Shown: positions 1 to 9,469 of the stretch, one piece after another | How the letters are laid out: each line of letters starts with the position of its first letter | How positions within the stretch are numbered: position 1 is the first letter of the stretch | From: an uncultured Desulfatitalea sp. | GTDB taxonomy: Bacteria > Desulfobacterota > Desulfobacteria > Desulfobacterales > Desulfosarcinaceae | NCBI GenBank assembly: GCA_937868765.1 | Contig: CALMNL010000016.1 | Span: 53,545-117,544, forward strand | Reading direction: 5' to 3' | Length of the DNA stretch: 64,000 nucleotides | Position numbers and translations under genes: made by a program | The notes under the pieces: model-generated | What the model was told of the DNA's origin: nothing | The model's input: the letters and a program-made list of their open reading frames with translations, nothing else | The model's database searches: none

Positions 1-3000
1 CGAGGAGTTGAAGAACCGCATCCGCCAGCGCCTGGTGGCGGCGGGCCGCACCCTCGACAAGGCCGGACCGGACGGTGTCATCGAGGACCCGTTGCTGGCC
101 GGCATGATGACCGAACCCGCCGATCAGCGCGACGTCATCCGGCAACGCATCCGCGACGCCCTCGTCGACTTCGATCGATCCGCCATCTTCACCATCCACG
201 GCTTCTGCCAGCGGGTGTTGAATCATTTCGCTTTTGAAACCGGACACCTCTTCGAGGCCGAGCTGACTCAAAACGCCCAGCCCCTGATTCAGGAGGCCGT
301 GGACGATTTCTGGCGGCGCTACATCAGCCGGGCACCGGCAGAATTGGCGGAAGCTGCGCTGGCGCAGCTGAAAAGCCCCGAAGCGCTCGCCCTGCTGGCA
401 CAGCGCAGCCGCCAGCCGATGGTGCGGGTGATTCCGCCCGCTGCCAAACCGCCCCTGACGGCTATCGCCCCCTGGCGCAGCGCGGCACAAACGGTGCGGC
501 ACGAGTGGTCTCATGCCCGGGGAGAGGTTCTGGGGCTGCTGGCCCAGGAAGGGCTCCATGGCGCCAAATACGGCAAGTACGCCTCCACAACGGACTCCCC
601 GCGGGGGCGGTTCGTCGCCGCCCTGGCGGCGGCCATGGACCGGTGGCGCGGCGCTTATCCGCTATTTCCGAAATTCGAGCGGTTCTGCCAAAACTACCTG
701 GTCGCTGCCACCCGCAAGGGCTATGCGACCCCCCGGCACCCCTTTTTCGACGCCTGTGAGCATGCGCTGGCGTGCCAGACGGAGCTCGAAACCCAGTTGA
801 CGGATTACGTGCGCTATCTCAAAGTGCGGTTGCTGGCCCAGGTCCAGCAGCGCCTGGCGCAAAAGAAGGCCCGTGACAACACCTTGTTTTTCGACGATCT
901 GCTGCTGCAGGTGCATGCGGCCTTGCACAACGAACGGCGCCTTTCGCTGGTGCAGGCCATCGGCCAACAATACCAAGCCGCGCTGGTGGATGAATTTCAG
1001 GATACTGACGCACTTCAGTACGAGATTTTTGCCGCTCTTTTTTCCGGCAGCGCATTGTTTTTCATGATCGGCGATCCCAAGCAGGCCATCTACAGTTTCC
1101 GCGGCGCCGACCTCTTTTCTTATCTGCATGCCCGGCGAAAAGCCCGGAATCGATACACCCTTACGCGCAACTGGCGGTCCACGCCGGCCCTGCTCAAGGC
1201 CTTCAACACCTTGTTCGGAAGTCGCTCGCAGCCGTTTGGCTATGAGCAGATACCTTACGAGCGCGCAGTTGCCGGCCGCCAGGCGCCCGATCCGCCGGAG
1301 CCGCCCTTTCGGCTGTGGTACCTGGCCCGCGGTGAAGAAGGCGACCTGCTGCGGCCTGTCTCCCAAACCGCGGCCACCGAGCGCATCGTAGAGGCCGTAG
1401 CCGATGAAGTCGTTCGTGTTCTGCAGTATGCAAAAGGGCGGTTCTCGCCCGAAGATATCGCCGTGCTGACCCGCACCCATCGACAGGCCCAGCGGGTCAA
1501 AGCCGCTTTGGCCCAGCGTATGGTGCCGGCCGTGATGCACAGTGCGGGAAGTGTCTTCGACACCCCTGAAGCCGAAGAGATGGCCATGGTGCTCGAGGCC
1601 GCCGCCATGCCCAACGATCCATGGCGGGTGCGCACCGCACTGGCCGGCGATCTGCTGGGGGCCGAGGCCCAGGAACTATGCGCCGCAGTGGAATCGCCCG
1701 GCGATGCCTGGCAGGCGCGTCTGGCTGCATTCGACGCGTACCACCAGCTATGGCTGCGGCGCGGATTTTATCCCATGTTCACCCATCTGGCGGCCCGGGA
1801 GGGGGTCAAACAGCGGCTGCTGGCCTTGCCCGAAGGGGAGCGGCGCATCACCAACGTGCTGCATCTGGCCGAATTGCTGCACCAGGCTTCGATGGAACAG
1901 CAACTGGGCCCGGAAGGGCTTCTCAAATGGCTGGCGCAACAGCGCACCGGGGGCGGGGATGGAGAAGATGCCCAGAAGTTGCGATTGGAAAGCGACGCCC
2001 ATGCGGTGCGCATCATCACCATCCACAAGAGCAAGGGCCTGCAGTTCAAGGTGGTTTTCTGCCCCTTCACCTGGGCCGGTGTCGGATCCGACGAAACGAT
2101 CGCATCCTTCCACGACCCCCGGCACCACCATCGATTGACCCTGGCCATCGGCCCGCCCATCGATCCCGCCCACCAGCAATTGGCGCTCGAAGAGACACTG
2201 GCGGAAAACCTGCGCCTGATGTATGTCGCGCTCACCCGAGCCCGGGAGCGGTGTTACCTGGTATGGGGGCATATCCGGGGCAGTGCGCTATCGGCCCCGG
2301 CTTATCTGTTTCACGCGCCCCAGGTGCCCGGCGGCACCCGCAACTGGATCGATGCACTCCAAGCCGTTATGGCCCAAATGACAGATGCCCGGATGATCAC
2401 GGACCTGCAGGCGCTGGCGGAGCGTTCCGAAAGCACCATTGCGCTGTCTCCAATGCCCGAGGGCGCCCCCCTGCGATATCATCCCCAGAGGTCTGCCTCG
2501 TCCAGCCTGTGCAGCCGTCGATTTGACCGCCGCCTTTCCCGGCAGTGGCGCATCGCCAGTTTTTCCGCCATGACCGCCGCGTTGCCGTCGGAGGCGGAAA
2601 GCGATCGACCCGATCGGGACCAGGTGGGGGGAGCGCCGGATGACCCGGACAACGCGCGTTCGGCCCAGGCCGACGACCTGTTCGCATTTCCCAAAGGGGC
2701 CCGGGCCGGCCTTTTCTTTCACGACCTGCTCGAGCACTGGGATTTTGCGACCTCCGTGCCGGCAAAGAACCATCCGCTGGTGGCCTCCAAGCTAAAAGCC
2801 CATGGCTTCGAAGCACGCTGGCAGGGGGCGGTGGCAGCGATGCTGGTGCGCCTGGGGCAGGCACCGTTGCCGGTGGGCGAGGGTGATGCGCGCTTCTGTC
2901 TGGCCCAGGTACAGGCGGACCGGCGGATCAACGAAATGGAATTTTACTTTCCATTACAGCTGATCGATGGAGAAAAGTTAAGCCTATGCTTTAAAGAAAG

Positions 3001-3421
3001 AGGGAGCGTCTTCTTCGGGCAGACCGCCTCCCGGGCCTTGGCACGCCTGAGCTTCGCGCCCATGGAAGGCTTTATGAAGGGCTATGTCGATACGCTCTTC
3101 GAATACAACGGCCGTTTCTATCTGTTGGACTGGAAATCCAACCACCTGGGCGGCGCGTGGGCCGACTACGCGCAGCCACGCCTGGCCGAAGCAATGGCCG
3201 ATGAGTATTACTTCCTCCAGTACCATCTCTATGCACTGGCCCTGGATCAATTGCTGCGCCTGCGAATGCCCGACTACGACTACCGGCGCCACTTCGGCGG
3301 TGTGTTCTACCTGTTTCTGCGGGGCATCCAGGGGGCCGGCCAGGAGACCGGCATCTATTATGATCGCCCGGAGCCTAAGAAAATCGAAGCGCTGCGAGAA
3401 TTGATGCTGAAAACGGAATAA
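1..3421 (+). CDS. recB: RecB, beta subunit of exodeoxyribonuclease V (5' end outside window)
   Basis: UvrD-type 3'-5' helicase and nuclease subunit of RecBCD, which processes double-strand breaks for RecA loading. The reading frame is open from base 2, so the true start and the Walker A region lie upstream of the window; about 1,140 residues are visible. Seen in order: the IHGFCQ segment near residue 65, Walker B DEFQDTD near 330, GDPKQAIYSFRGAD near 355, NWRST near 390, HKSKGLQFK near 672, YVALTRARE near 742, and the C-terminal nuclease core with VDTLFEYNGRFYLLDWKSN near 1025-1045 (the RecB nuclease D...DxK motif). Eighteen bases separate it from recD, so the two are very likely cotranscribed. 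recC is expected just upstream by family gene order but is not visible. Confidence 0.96.
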   Translation, partial: EELKNRIRQRLVAAGRTLDKAGPDGVIEDPLLAGMMTEPADQRDVIRQRIRDALVDFDRSAIFTIHGFCQRVLNHFAFETGHLFEAELTQNAQPLIQEAVDDFWRRYISRAPAELAEAALAQLKSPEALALLAQRSRQPMVRVIPPAAKPPLTAIAPWRSAAQTVRHEWSHARGEVLGLLAQEGLHGAKYGKYASTTDSPRGRFVAALAAAMDRWRGAYPLFPKFERFCQNYLVAATRKGYATPRHPFFDACEHALACQTELETQLTDYVRYLKVRLLAQVQQRLAQKKARDNTLFFDDLLLQVHAALHNERRLSLVQAIGQQYQAALVDEFQDTDALQYEIFAALFSGSALFFMIGDPKQAIYSFRGADLFSYLHARRKARNRYTLTRNWRSTPALLKAFNTLFGSRSQPFGYEQIPYERAVAGRQAPDPPEPPFRLWYLARGEEGDLLRPVSQTAATERIVEAVADEVVRVLQYAKGRFSPEDIAVLTRTHRQAQRVKAALAQRMVPAVMHSAGSVFDTPEAEEMAMVLEAAAMPNDPWRVRTALAGDLLGAEAQELCAAVESPGDAWQARLAAFDAYHQLWLRRGFYPMFTHLAAREGVKQRLLALPEGERRITNVLHLAELLHQASMEQQLGPEGLLKWLAQQRTGGGDGEDAQKLRLESDAHAVRIITIHKSKGLQFKVVFCPFTWAGVGSDETIASFHDPRHHHRLTLAIGPPIDPAHQQLALEETLAENLRLMYVALTRARERCYLVWGHIRGSALSAPAYLFHAPQVPGGTRNWIDALQAVMAQMTDARMITDLQALAERSESTIALSPMPEGAPLRYHPQRSASSSLCSRRFDRRLSRQWRIASFSAMTAALPSEAESDRPDRDQVGGAPDDPDNARSAQADDLFAFPKGARAGLFFHDLLEHWDFATSVPAKNHPLVASKLKAHGFEARWQGAVAAMLVRLGQAPLPVGEGDARFCLAQVQADRRINEMEFYFPLQLIDGEKLSLCFKERGSVFFGQTASRALARLSFAPMEGFMKGYVDTLFEYNGRFYLLDWKSNHLGGAWADYAQPRLAEAMADEYYFLQYHLYALALDQLLRLRMPDYDYRRHFGGVFYLFLRGIQGAGQETGIYYDRPEPKKIEALRELMLKTE

Positions 3422-3439
3422 ACCTTTGGAAGGATCATT

Positions 3440-5230
3440 GTGAAGGCACCGGATATCGATGCGCTATATGCGCGCGCCCTGATTTCCGCCACCGATTGGG
3501 CCTTTGCCCATGCGGTTCAGCGCCTGGGGCCCTGCCGGGATCCCTGGGTGGGGCTGGCCGCGGCCCTGGTATCCCGCGCCGCCGATGCCGGCCATGTGTG
3601 TCTGGACCTGGAAATCCTGCAGGACCAGGGCCTCAAAGGGGATGGCGGCGAAGATTTGGGCATCACCCCGCCGGCCGCCGAACAATGGCAACGGCGCCTG
3701 AAGGCTTGCCCCGCCGTGGGCCCCCCGGGCGATTATCGCCCCATGATTCTGGACGGCCGGCGGCTCTACCTGCACCGCTACCACACCTACGAATGCCATC
3801 TGGCCCGGGAGATTCTGGGTCGCTGCGCCTCAGGGCCTTCTGGATTGGATCCTTCCCGCCTGGCATCCGCCCTGGCCGATCTGTTCCCCGAGGGCGCCGA
3901 AGAACAGCAAAAGGCGGCGCATCTGGCCGCCGTCAGCCGCTTCAGCGTGATCTCCGGCGGACCCGGCACCGGCAAGACCTACACAGTGGCCAAGATCATT
4001 CTGCTGCTGCAGCAGTTGGCCCAAGGCCGACCCCTGAAGATCCTGCTGGCCGCGCCCACCGGCAAGGCCGCCGCCCGCATGCAGGAATCCCTGACAGCCC
4101 TGCTCAAAAAAGCGCAGCCGGCGCGCGCGGATGTTGCAGCCCCTCCCGAGGCCCAGACCCTGCATCGGTTGCTGGAATACAGTCCCGGCGAAGGGCGGTT
4201 CCGAGCCGATGCCGAACATCCGCTGATCGCCGATGCAGTCATCGTGGACGAAGCCTCCATGATCGATCTGGCGCTGATGCATCAGCTGGTTCAGGCCGTC
4301 CCCCCCGAATCCCGTCTGGTGCTGGTGGGCGACAAGGATCAGCTGGCTTCGGTGGAGGCCGGCGCCGTGCTGGGCGATATCTGCCACGGGCCATCGAGCC
4401 GGGAAGCACTCGGCGTGCCGACCCAGGCCCTTGTGGGTCAAGATATAAAGCCCCTGTCCCGGCATATCGCCATTTTGACCCGCAGCTATCGCTTCGATGC
4501 CCATAGCGGCATCGGCGCCCTGAGCCGGGCCATCAATGTCGGTGATGCCGACCAGGTGCTCTCCTTGTTGGCGGATGAGCGGCTGCCGGCCGTTGTGCTG
4601 CGGCCCATCGGCGATTGGGCCCGGATCGATGCGGCCCTGGAAGCGGAGATCGCCCGTTCCTGGCAAACGCTTTTTCGGAATACGGAGCCCGCCGCGGCCT
4701 TTGATTGTCTCGCGCGCTTCAAGATCCTCGCGGCCGTGCGCAAAGGCCCCTTCGGGGCGGAGGCCCTCAATGCCCGGGTGGAGCGGCTGTTGCGCCGGCA
4801 GAACTTGATTCCGCCCCATTTGCCGCGTGGGGGGTGGTACCCCGGGCGGCCGGTGATGATCACCCGCAACGACTACAACCACGGGCTGTTCAACGGCGAT
4901 GTGGGGATCGCCATGGAGGGGCCCGGCCAGACCCAGGTGGTTTTCCCCGGTCCCGGGGGCGGCTTTCGCAGCATGGCTGCCCACCAGCTGCCCGAACATG
5001 AGACGGTCTATGCCATGACCATCCACAAGAGCCAGGGGTCGGAGTTCGAACGGATCATGGTGGTGTTGCCGAACAGCGACCTGCCGCTGCTCACCCGGGA
5101 ACTGATCTACACCGCCATCACCCGGGCGCGGGGTGCCATCGAGATCTGGGCCGACCCGGAACTGCTGGCCAGAGCTGTGCGCCGACCCCTTCGACGGGCC
5201 TCGGGGCTGCGGGATATGCTGTGGGCCTGA
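3440..5230 (+). CDS. recD: RecD, alpha subunit of exodeoxyribonuclease V
   Basis: Superfamily 1B 5'-3' helicase subunit of RecBCD, 596 residues, normal length for RecD. Visible motifs: an N-terminal RecD domain of about 150 residues, Walker A GGPGTGKT near residue 172, Walker B VIVDEASMID near 268, GDKDQLASVEAGAVLGDI near 290, and the UvrD_C_2 end with TIHKSQGSEFE near 528 and AITRARGAIEIW near 560. GTG start, preceded by GGAAGGA five to eight bases upstream. It follows recB by 18 bases and converges on the binding-protein gene beyond it. Two-subunit context (B then D) makes RecD1 far more likely than the stand-alone RecD2, which is longer. Confidence 0.94.
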   Translation: MKAPDIDALYARALISATDWAFAHAVQRLGPCRDPWVGLAAALVSRAADAGHVCLDLEILQDQGLKGDGGEDLGITPPAAEQWQRRLKACPAVGPPGDYRPMILDGRRLYLHRYHTYECHLAREILGRCASGPSGLDPSRLASALADLFPEGAEEQQKAAHLAAVSRFSVISGGPGTGKTYTVAKIILLLQQLAQGRPLKILLAAPTGKAAARMQESLTALLKKAQPARADVAAPPEAQTLHRLLEYSPGEGRFRADAEHPLIADAVIVDEASMIDLALMHQLVQAVPPESRLVLVGDKDQLASVEAGAVLGDICHGPSSREALGVPTQALVGQDIKPLSRHIAILTRSYRFDAHSGIGALSRAINVGDADQVLSLLADERLPAVVLRPIGDWARIDAALEAEIARSWQTLFRNTEPAAAFDCLARFKILAAVRKGPFGAEALNARVERLLRRQNLIPPHLPRGGWYPGRPVMITRNDYNHGLFNGDVGIAMEGPGQTQVVFPGPGGGFRSMAAHQLPEHETVYAMTIHKSQGSEFERIMVVLPNSDLPLLTRELIYTAITRARGAIEIWADPELLARAVRRPLRRASGLRDMLWA

Positions 5231-5236
5231 CCGATC

Positions 5237-5258
5237 GTGCCGCCTTACCTTGCGGCGC
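5237..5258. terminator. Possible shared terminator hairpin between convergent genes
   Basis: GCCGC at 5239-5243 pairs with GCGGC at 5252-5256 across a short loop, in the 43-base gap between convergent recD and the binding-protein gene. No good T tract follows on either strand, so this is a weak terminator call resting mainly on position. Confidence 0.3.
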
Positions 5259-5273
5259 TTGATTCCATCACTG

Positions 5274-6638
5274 CTATTTCTTCTCCATTTTCCTCAATTT
5301 AGCCGGCGGGACGTAGTTTTTGATCGAGCCGATATTCTTGTAAATATCTTCGTTTTCCTTGCACGAAGCCCCCAGGTAGGCGATCTTGCCGCCGTTCTGG
5401 AACTGGGCCATGGGTTGAATGTACACATGCGGGTAGGTTTTGTACGGATCGTCCGGGTCCACCCGCACCTTGCTGTGGAAGAACGGTTTGACGCGTTTGG
5501 TTTCATAGGCCATCTTGCCCATCGAGTAAGTCGTCTCGGTGGTCTCCATGGCGTGAATCAGCTTGTCGATATCGGCCGTGCCCCCGGCATTTTCGATGAC
5601 CTTCTTGACGAAGAAAATGTCGGCGTAGGCCAGATGGACATGAATCTGGGTCGGAATCTTCTTTTCGTGCATCTTCTTGATGAAGGGGATGGTTTCGCTG
5701 GTCAGCGGTATCTCACCATCCGTGAAGCTGCCGACCACGCCCAGGCACTTGCCGCCGGTCATGTTCCAGAAGTCGGCGGTCTGCGAAACGCCGCCGTACA
5801 GGTTGACCGGAATGTCCCGGGCCGCGGAATCCGCCCACTGCTTCACAAAGGATTCGGTGTCCGTGAACCAGGAGCTGATATAAAGGATTACATCGGCCTT
5901 GCTCGAGGCGATCTGCTGCAGGATCGGCAGGTACATCGTCCCGCGCGGCTTGACCGCTTTGCTGTAGACTACTTTGATTCCGTATTTGGCCATCATCTCT
6001 TCCCAGGGGGGCAGTTTCATGTAGGGGATTCCCTGTCGCCACATGGTTGTCCAGGCCAGGTCTTCCCACAGCATGGCGACCCTCTTGGCCTTGAACATCT
6101 TGGGCCAGGTGGTGCCCCAGTAGTAGGCCATCTGTGCATAGTGCGCCGGTTCGGCATCCCAGTCGCGGAAACTGAATTTGTACTTCTCATAGTCATCAAC
6201 CACGCGTGCGGTGAGCTCCGAGCCCATCGGCCCATTGAAAACCATGATGTGCGGGTACTGCTTGAACATGGCCGCCGAGTTCTCCTGAGCCGCCAGGCAG
6301 ATTTCCGTGCGGCCCTCAACGAAGATGAAGGCGGCTTTGTCCTCCACCAGAAGACGCCGGGCACCTTCGACGGTCAAGGCGGTATCCCCTTTGTTGTCGG
6401 CCGTGACATATTTGATCGGTCGGCCCAGAATGCCGCCGGCGGCATTGATCTCGTCCACGGCCACTTGTTGCGCATCCATGCAGGGACGGGTTCCCGGAGA
6501 GAGCACCGCGCCCACGTAACCGATGACGATCGGTTCGTTCGCGGGTGCCTGGGCGGCCGCCGCCGATGGCAGCAGAAGCGCCATCGCCATGGCCGCCGCA
6601 ACGAAGAATCCTGATTTGAAATACTTCAACATGCTCAC
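5274..6638 (-). CDS. Periplasmic substrate-binding protein of a branched-chain amino acid-type (HAAT) ABC transporter
   Basis: A 454-residue type I periplasmic binding protein of the LivK/Peripla_BP_6 class. A signal peptide is visible: K/R start, hydrophobic AMAMALLLPSAAA, and a likely cut after AAAQA near residue 30. The mature start IVIGYVGAVLSPGTRPCMDA and the segment VDEINAAGGILGRPI are typical of the family. Start ATG has a strong AGGGAGGTG ribosome site about six bases upstream. It lies 93 bases downstream of the second CoA-transferase gene and in the same direction as livHMGF, so it is the likely receptor for that permease. The substrate is not identifiable; the CoA-transferase neighbours suggest a carboxylic acid rather than an amino acid (inference). 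Confidence 0.9.
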   Translation of the reverse strand: MSMLKYFKSGFFVAAAMAMALLLPSAAAAQAPANEPIVIGYVGAVLSPGTRPCMDAQQVAVDEINAAGGILGRPIKYVTADNKGDTALTVEGARRLLVEDKAAFIFVEGRTEICLAAQENSAAMFKQYPHIMVFNGPMGSELTARVVDDYEKYKFSFRDWDAEPAHYAQMAYYWGTTWPKMFKAKRVAMLWEDLAWTTMWRQGIPYMKLPPWEEMMAKYGIKVVYSKAVKPRGTMYLPILQQIASSKADVILYISSWFTDTESFVKQWADSAARDIPVNLYGGVSQTADFWNMTGGKCLGVVGSFTDGEIPLTSETIPFIKKMHEKKIPTQIHVHLAYADIFFVKKVIENAGGTADIDKLIHAMETTETTYSMGKMAYETKRVKPFFHSKVRVDPDDPYKTYPHVYIQPMAQFQNGGKIAYLGASCKENEDIYKNIGSIKNYVPPAKLRKMEKK

Positions 6639-6731
6639 ACCTCCCTGGTTGCTGGTTTCCCCTCATCGCCATTCGATCCGCATACCTCAGAGGGATTGGA
6701 TTCGTTATTTCGTAAAGTTCTCAGGGCGGGC

Positions 6732-8114
6732 TCAAGGAGCCTCCGCCGTGTGCGCTCGGGGCAGGCCGTATTTGGATCGCACGTATTCGTCGTCTTTGCC
6801 GATATCGCAGGAAATCCATTTGATACGCGGAGGTGATTCGGACATTTTCACGAAACCGGCGGTGACGATGACCTTGCCCAGCGCTGGGTCTTCGATTTCT
6901 TTGAAGGAGTTGCGCTCTTTCCACTGTTTGTGCGCCAGCGCCTTTTCCGGGGTCATTACTTTCATGATGATCGGTACGCCGCCGCCGCGCCATTTGGAGC
7001 GCGCGGCTTTGCGGGCGTAGTTCAAGGCCCTTGATACGAGTTCGTCGGCCGTGTAGCGCATGGTTTTTGCCTCGATCTGGCGGTGCAGGCGCATGGCCTG
7101 TTCCAGCAGGTCGGGGATGCGATCGGATGTGTAGCGCCAGTCGTTTTCGAATTTGCCGGTCCATCCCCATAGCCCCAGAATCTTGACCAGGGCCCGGAAA
7201 TCGTGATCGCGCGGGGCGGCGATGGCCACGTAGCCATCCTTGCATTTCCAATGGCCATAGGGATAGAGGATGAAGTCGAGAACGCCGATGCGCGGTCGGG
7301 CGTTTTCCCAGGTATAGCCAACGGCCACGGGCATGCCGGTGATCGCGGCATAGGCATCCATGCCGGCGACATCCACCATCTGCCCTTCGCCGGTCCGCTG
7401 GCGGTGGTACAGGGCCACGGTACCGCCCAGCGCGGCGCTCAATCCGCTGAGGTACCACCCCATCCACATGCCGGCTTTCAACGGCCAGTTGAAGGGTTCC
7501 GGTGCCGTGGCCATATCGCCCATCTGCGCCGACAATCCGGAGCCGGCCTGGGTGGTGATGTCCGTGTCGGGCATACCCGCACAGGCTTCCGCCTGGTGCG
7601 AATATTGTCCGTATGGGGTGATGGTGATGTAGACCAATCCGGGATTCGAAACGCTGATCTGCCGGTAGCCGATACCCCAGCCATCCATCTGCCCGGCGGG
7701 GCAGGTCTCGATAACCACCGCGGCTTTTTGCGCCAGTTGCCCGAATATTTGACGGTCCCGGGCGCTGTTCGGCAGATCGAGGGTCATATACCGCTTGTTA
7801 CGTCCCTCCACGATGAAAGGGATGCCCACGCCCGCAGCCGTTTTGCCGAAAGGGGTCATCCAGCGCGCCGGATCGCCCTGGGGCGGTTCGATCTTGATCA
7901 CTTCGGCGCCGAATTCGGCGAACAGGCTGGCCGCGATGATGCCGGCGAAATTGCCCTGGCTGACATCGATCACCAGGATATCGTCCAGGGTTTCAGGTTT
8001 GCCTTCCGGCTGCATCAGCTTCTCGATGGTCTCCCGCCAGGCGGACAGCCCGCTGCCTGTGCCGGAATAGCGCGTATAAACGACTTCTTTGCTTTTTTTC
8101 CCGAAAAGCTTCAT
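6732..8114 (-). CDS. CaiB/BaiF family III CoA-transferase, subunit with non-canonical active site
   Basis: A 460-residue family III (CaiB/BaiF) CoA-transferase; such enzymes move CoA between carboxylic acids. Family landmarks: DVSQGNFAG, LFAEFGAEVIKIEPPQGDP (residues 65-82), LDLPN, and TGEGQMVDV near 241. Anchoring on TGxGQ without gaps, the position of the catalytic Asp (D169 in formyl-CoA transferase) is Trp220. The partner encoded just upstream keeps Asp191 at the equivalent place. Start chosen as the ATG at 8114 because it forms an ATGA overlap with the stop of the preceding gene, indicating translational coupling; the open frame upstream to 8309 runs through that gene and is not family-like. 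Likely the non-catalytic or modified half of a hetero-oligomer. Confidence 0.9.
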   Translation of the reverse strand: MKLFGKKSKEVVYTRYSGTGSGLSAWRETIEKLMQPEGKPETLDDILVIDVSQGNFAGIIAASLFAEFGAEVIKIEPPQGDPARWMTPFGKTAAGVGIPFIVEGRNKRYMTLDLPNSARDRQIFGQLAQKAAVVIETCPAGQMDGWGIGYRQISVSNPGLVYITITPYGQYSHQAEACAGMPDTDITTQAGSGLSAQMGDMATAPEPFNWPLKAGMWMGWYLSGLSAALGGTVALYHRQRTGEGQMVDVAGMDAYAAITGMPVAVGYTWENARPRIGVLDFILYPYGHWKCKDGYVAIAAPRDHDFRALVKILGLWGWTGKFENDWRYTSDRIPDLLEQAMRLHRQIEAKTMRYTADELVSRALNYARKAARSKWRGGGVPIIMKVMTPEKALAHKQWKERNSFKEIEDPALGKVIVTAGFVKMSESPPRIKWISCDIGKDDEYVRSKYGLPRAHTAEAP

Positions 8115-9466
8115 GGCGCTGCCTTTCGCCCATAGTTGTATATGGGATCGCTGTCCAGGTGATAGTAAACCGGCGGTTTCAAGCCGGGTTTGTCGTCGAA
8201 GGTGCCGATCACCTTCTTCTCTTCCAAAGCATTGAGTTCTTCTTCCGAGAGGCCGAGGAACTTTCTGAGAACCAGGCGGTTGTGATAGCCAAGCGGCCGC
8301 GCCAGCCACTTGGTCCGGCCCGGCGTGCGGCTCAGCATGGCCGAGGGACCGGGCAAGGCGAACTCGCCATACATGTCGTCATTGAAAAGCAGCACGCTGC
8401 CCCGTTCGCGCCGCCAGGGGTCATGGCAGACTTGCTTGTCGTCAAGCACTTCGGCGGCCGCGAATCCCTCCCGGCAGGCGGCTTCCAGGACGGCCGCGGC
8501 ATCCGTGGCGGCCACCCAGCGGGCGACGATATCGCGCAAGGCGCCGGCATTCGGCTCTTTCAATCCTTCCAGGTAGGTGGCAAAGCGCGGGTCCGCCGGC
8601 AGGTCCGGGCGTGCCATGGCTCGGCACAATGCGGCAAAGTGGGGCAGCGTCGCGCACGCCAGCGCCAGGTGGCGGCCGTCGCGGGTTTTGTAGATTGCGG
8701 CGGCCATCATGGCCGGATCGCTGTGCCCGGTGCGTTCCAGGGGCTCGCCGGTCAGGCCATGGTAGGTGAAATGAGGCAGTGCGCGCATGAGCGACTCGGT
8801 CTGGGAAAGATCGATATACTGCCCTTTGCCACTCTTGTTGCGATAGTAAAGCGCCATGAGCACGGCCAGGGCGCCGACGTTGCCCGGGATGAAATCGCCG
8901 AGATAGTCCGGCAGTTTGTAGAACTTTTCGGTGGCCGGATGTCCGTTCAGGCTCAGCACGCCGCTGGCGGCCTGGGCCAGCAGGTCCCATCCCGGAAAGT
9001 AGCGCATGGGGCCGTACTGGCCATAGGTGGAACAGCTCAGGTAGACGACCCTGGGATTGATCTGGCTGATGCGTGAGTAGCCGACGCCCCAGGCTTCGGC
9101 CGTGCCCGGTGCGAAATTTTCAGCCACCACATCGGCCTCTGCCGCCATTTTATAAATCAATTCCTTCGATTCGGGGCGCTTGAGATCCACGGAGACGAAG
9201 TACTTGTTGCGGGTGATGAAATGGAAGGTCGGATTGGAATGCTTCCAGTATCGGCCCCAATAGGTGGAAATGCGCCACATGTCACCATAAAAGGGTACTT
9301 CCAGCTTGATCACTTCCGCGCCGTAGTCGGCCAGGATGCGCGTCACTGTGGGGCCGAAAATGACATGGGTGAAGTCCAGCACTCGGATGCCTTTGAGCGC
9401 CTCGGTTTTTTCATTGATCTTGGCGGGGTCCAGCTGTGCCTGGGCATACCGGAAGTAATCGTTCAT
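8111..9466 (-). CDS. CaiB/BaiF family III CoA-transferase, canonical subunit
   Basis: A 451-residue family III CoA-transferase. Seen: VLDFTHVIFGPTVTRILADYGAEVIKLE type N-terminus (residues 29-56), VDLKRPESKEL near 93, AENFAPGTAEAWGVGY near 115-130, and YLGDFIPGN carrying Asp191, 21 residues before SGKGQ, which matches the catalytic Asp of formyl-CoA transferase. Start ATG has GGGGAGA upstream and follows livF by three bases. It overlaps the second transferase by four bases (ATGA). The pairing of two transferases resembles two-subunit enzymes such as succinyl-CoA:benzylsuccinate CoA-transferase (BbsEF), but nothing here identifies the acid. The transporter upstream in the same operon probably imports the substrate. 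Confidence 0.92.
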   Translation of the reverse strand: MNDYFRYAQAQLDPAKINEKTEALKGIRVLDFTHVIFGPTVTRILADYGAEVIKLEVPFYGDMWRISTYWGRYWKHSNPTFHFITRNKYFVSVDLKRPESKELIYKMAAEADVVAENFAPGTAEAWGVGYSRISQINPRVVYLSCSTYGQYGPMRYFPGWDLLAQAASGVLSLNGHPATEKFYKLPDYLGDFIPGNVGALAVLMALYYRNKSGKGQYIDLSQTESLMRALPHFTYHGLTGEPLERTGHSDPAMMAAAIYKTRDGRHLALACATLPHFAALCRAMARPDLPADPRFATYLEGLKEPNAGALRDIVARWVAATDAAAVLEAACREGFAAAEVLDDKQVCHDPWRRERGSVLLFNDDMYGEFALPGPSAMLSRTPGRTKWLARPLGYHNRLVLRKFLGLSEEELNALEEKKVIGTFDDKPGLKPPVYYHLDSDPIYNYGRKAAP

Positions 9467-9469
9467 GGG

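Noticed and set aside
5133..6614. A 493-codon plus-strand frame antisense to the binding-protein gene
   Set aside because: The minus strand carries a signal peptide and a well-matched periplasmic binding protein; the plus frame has no family features.
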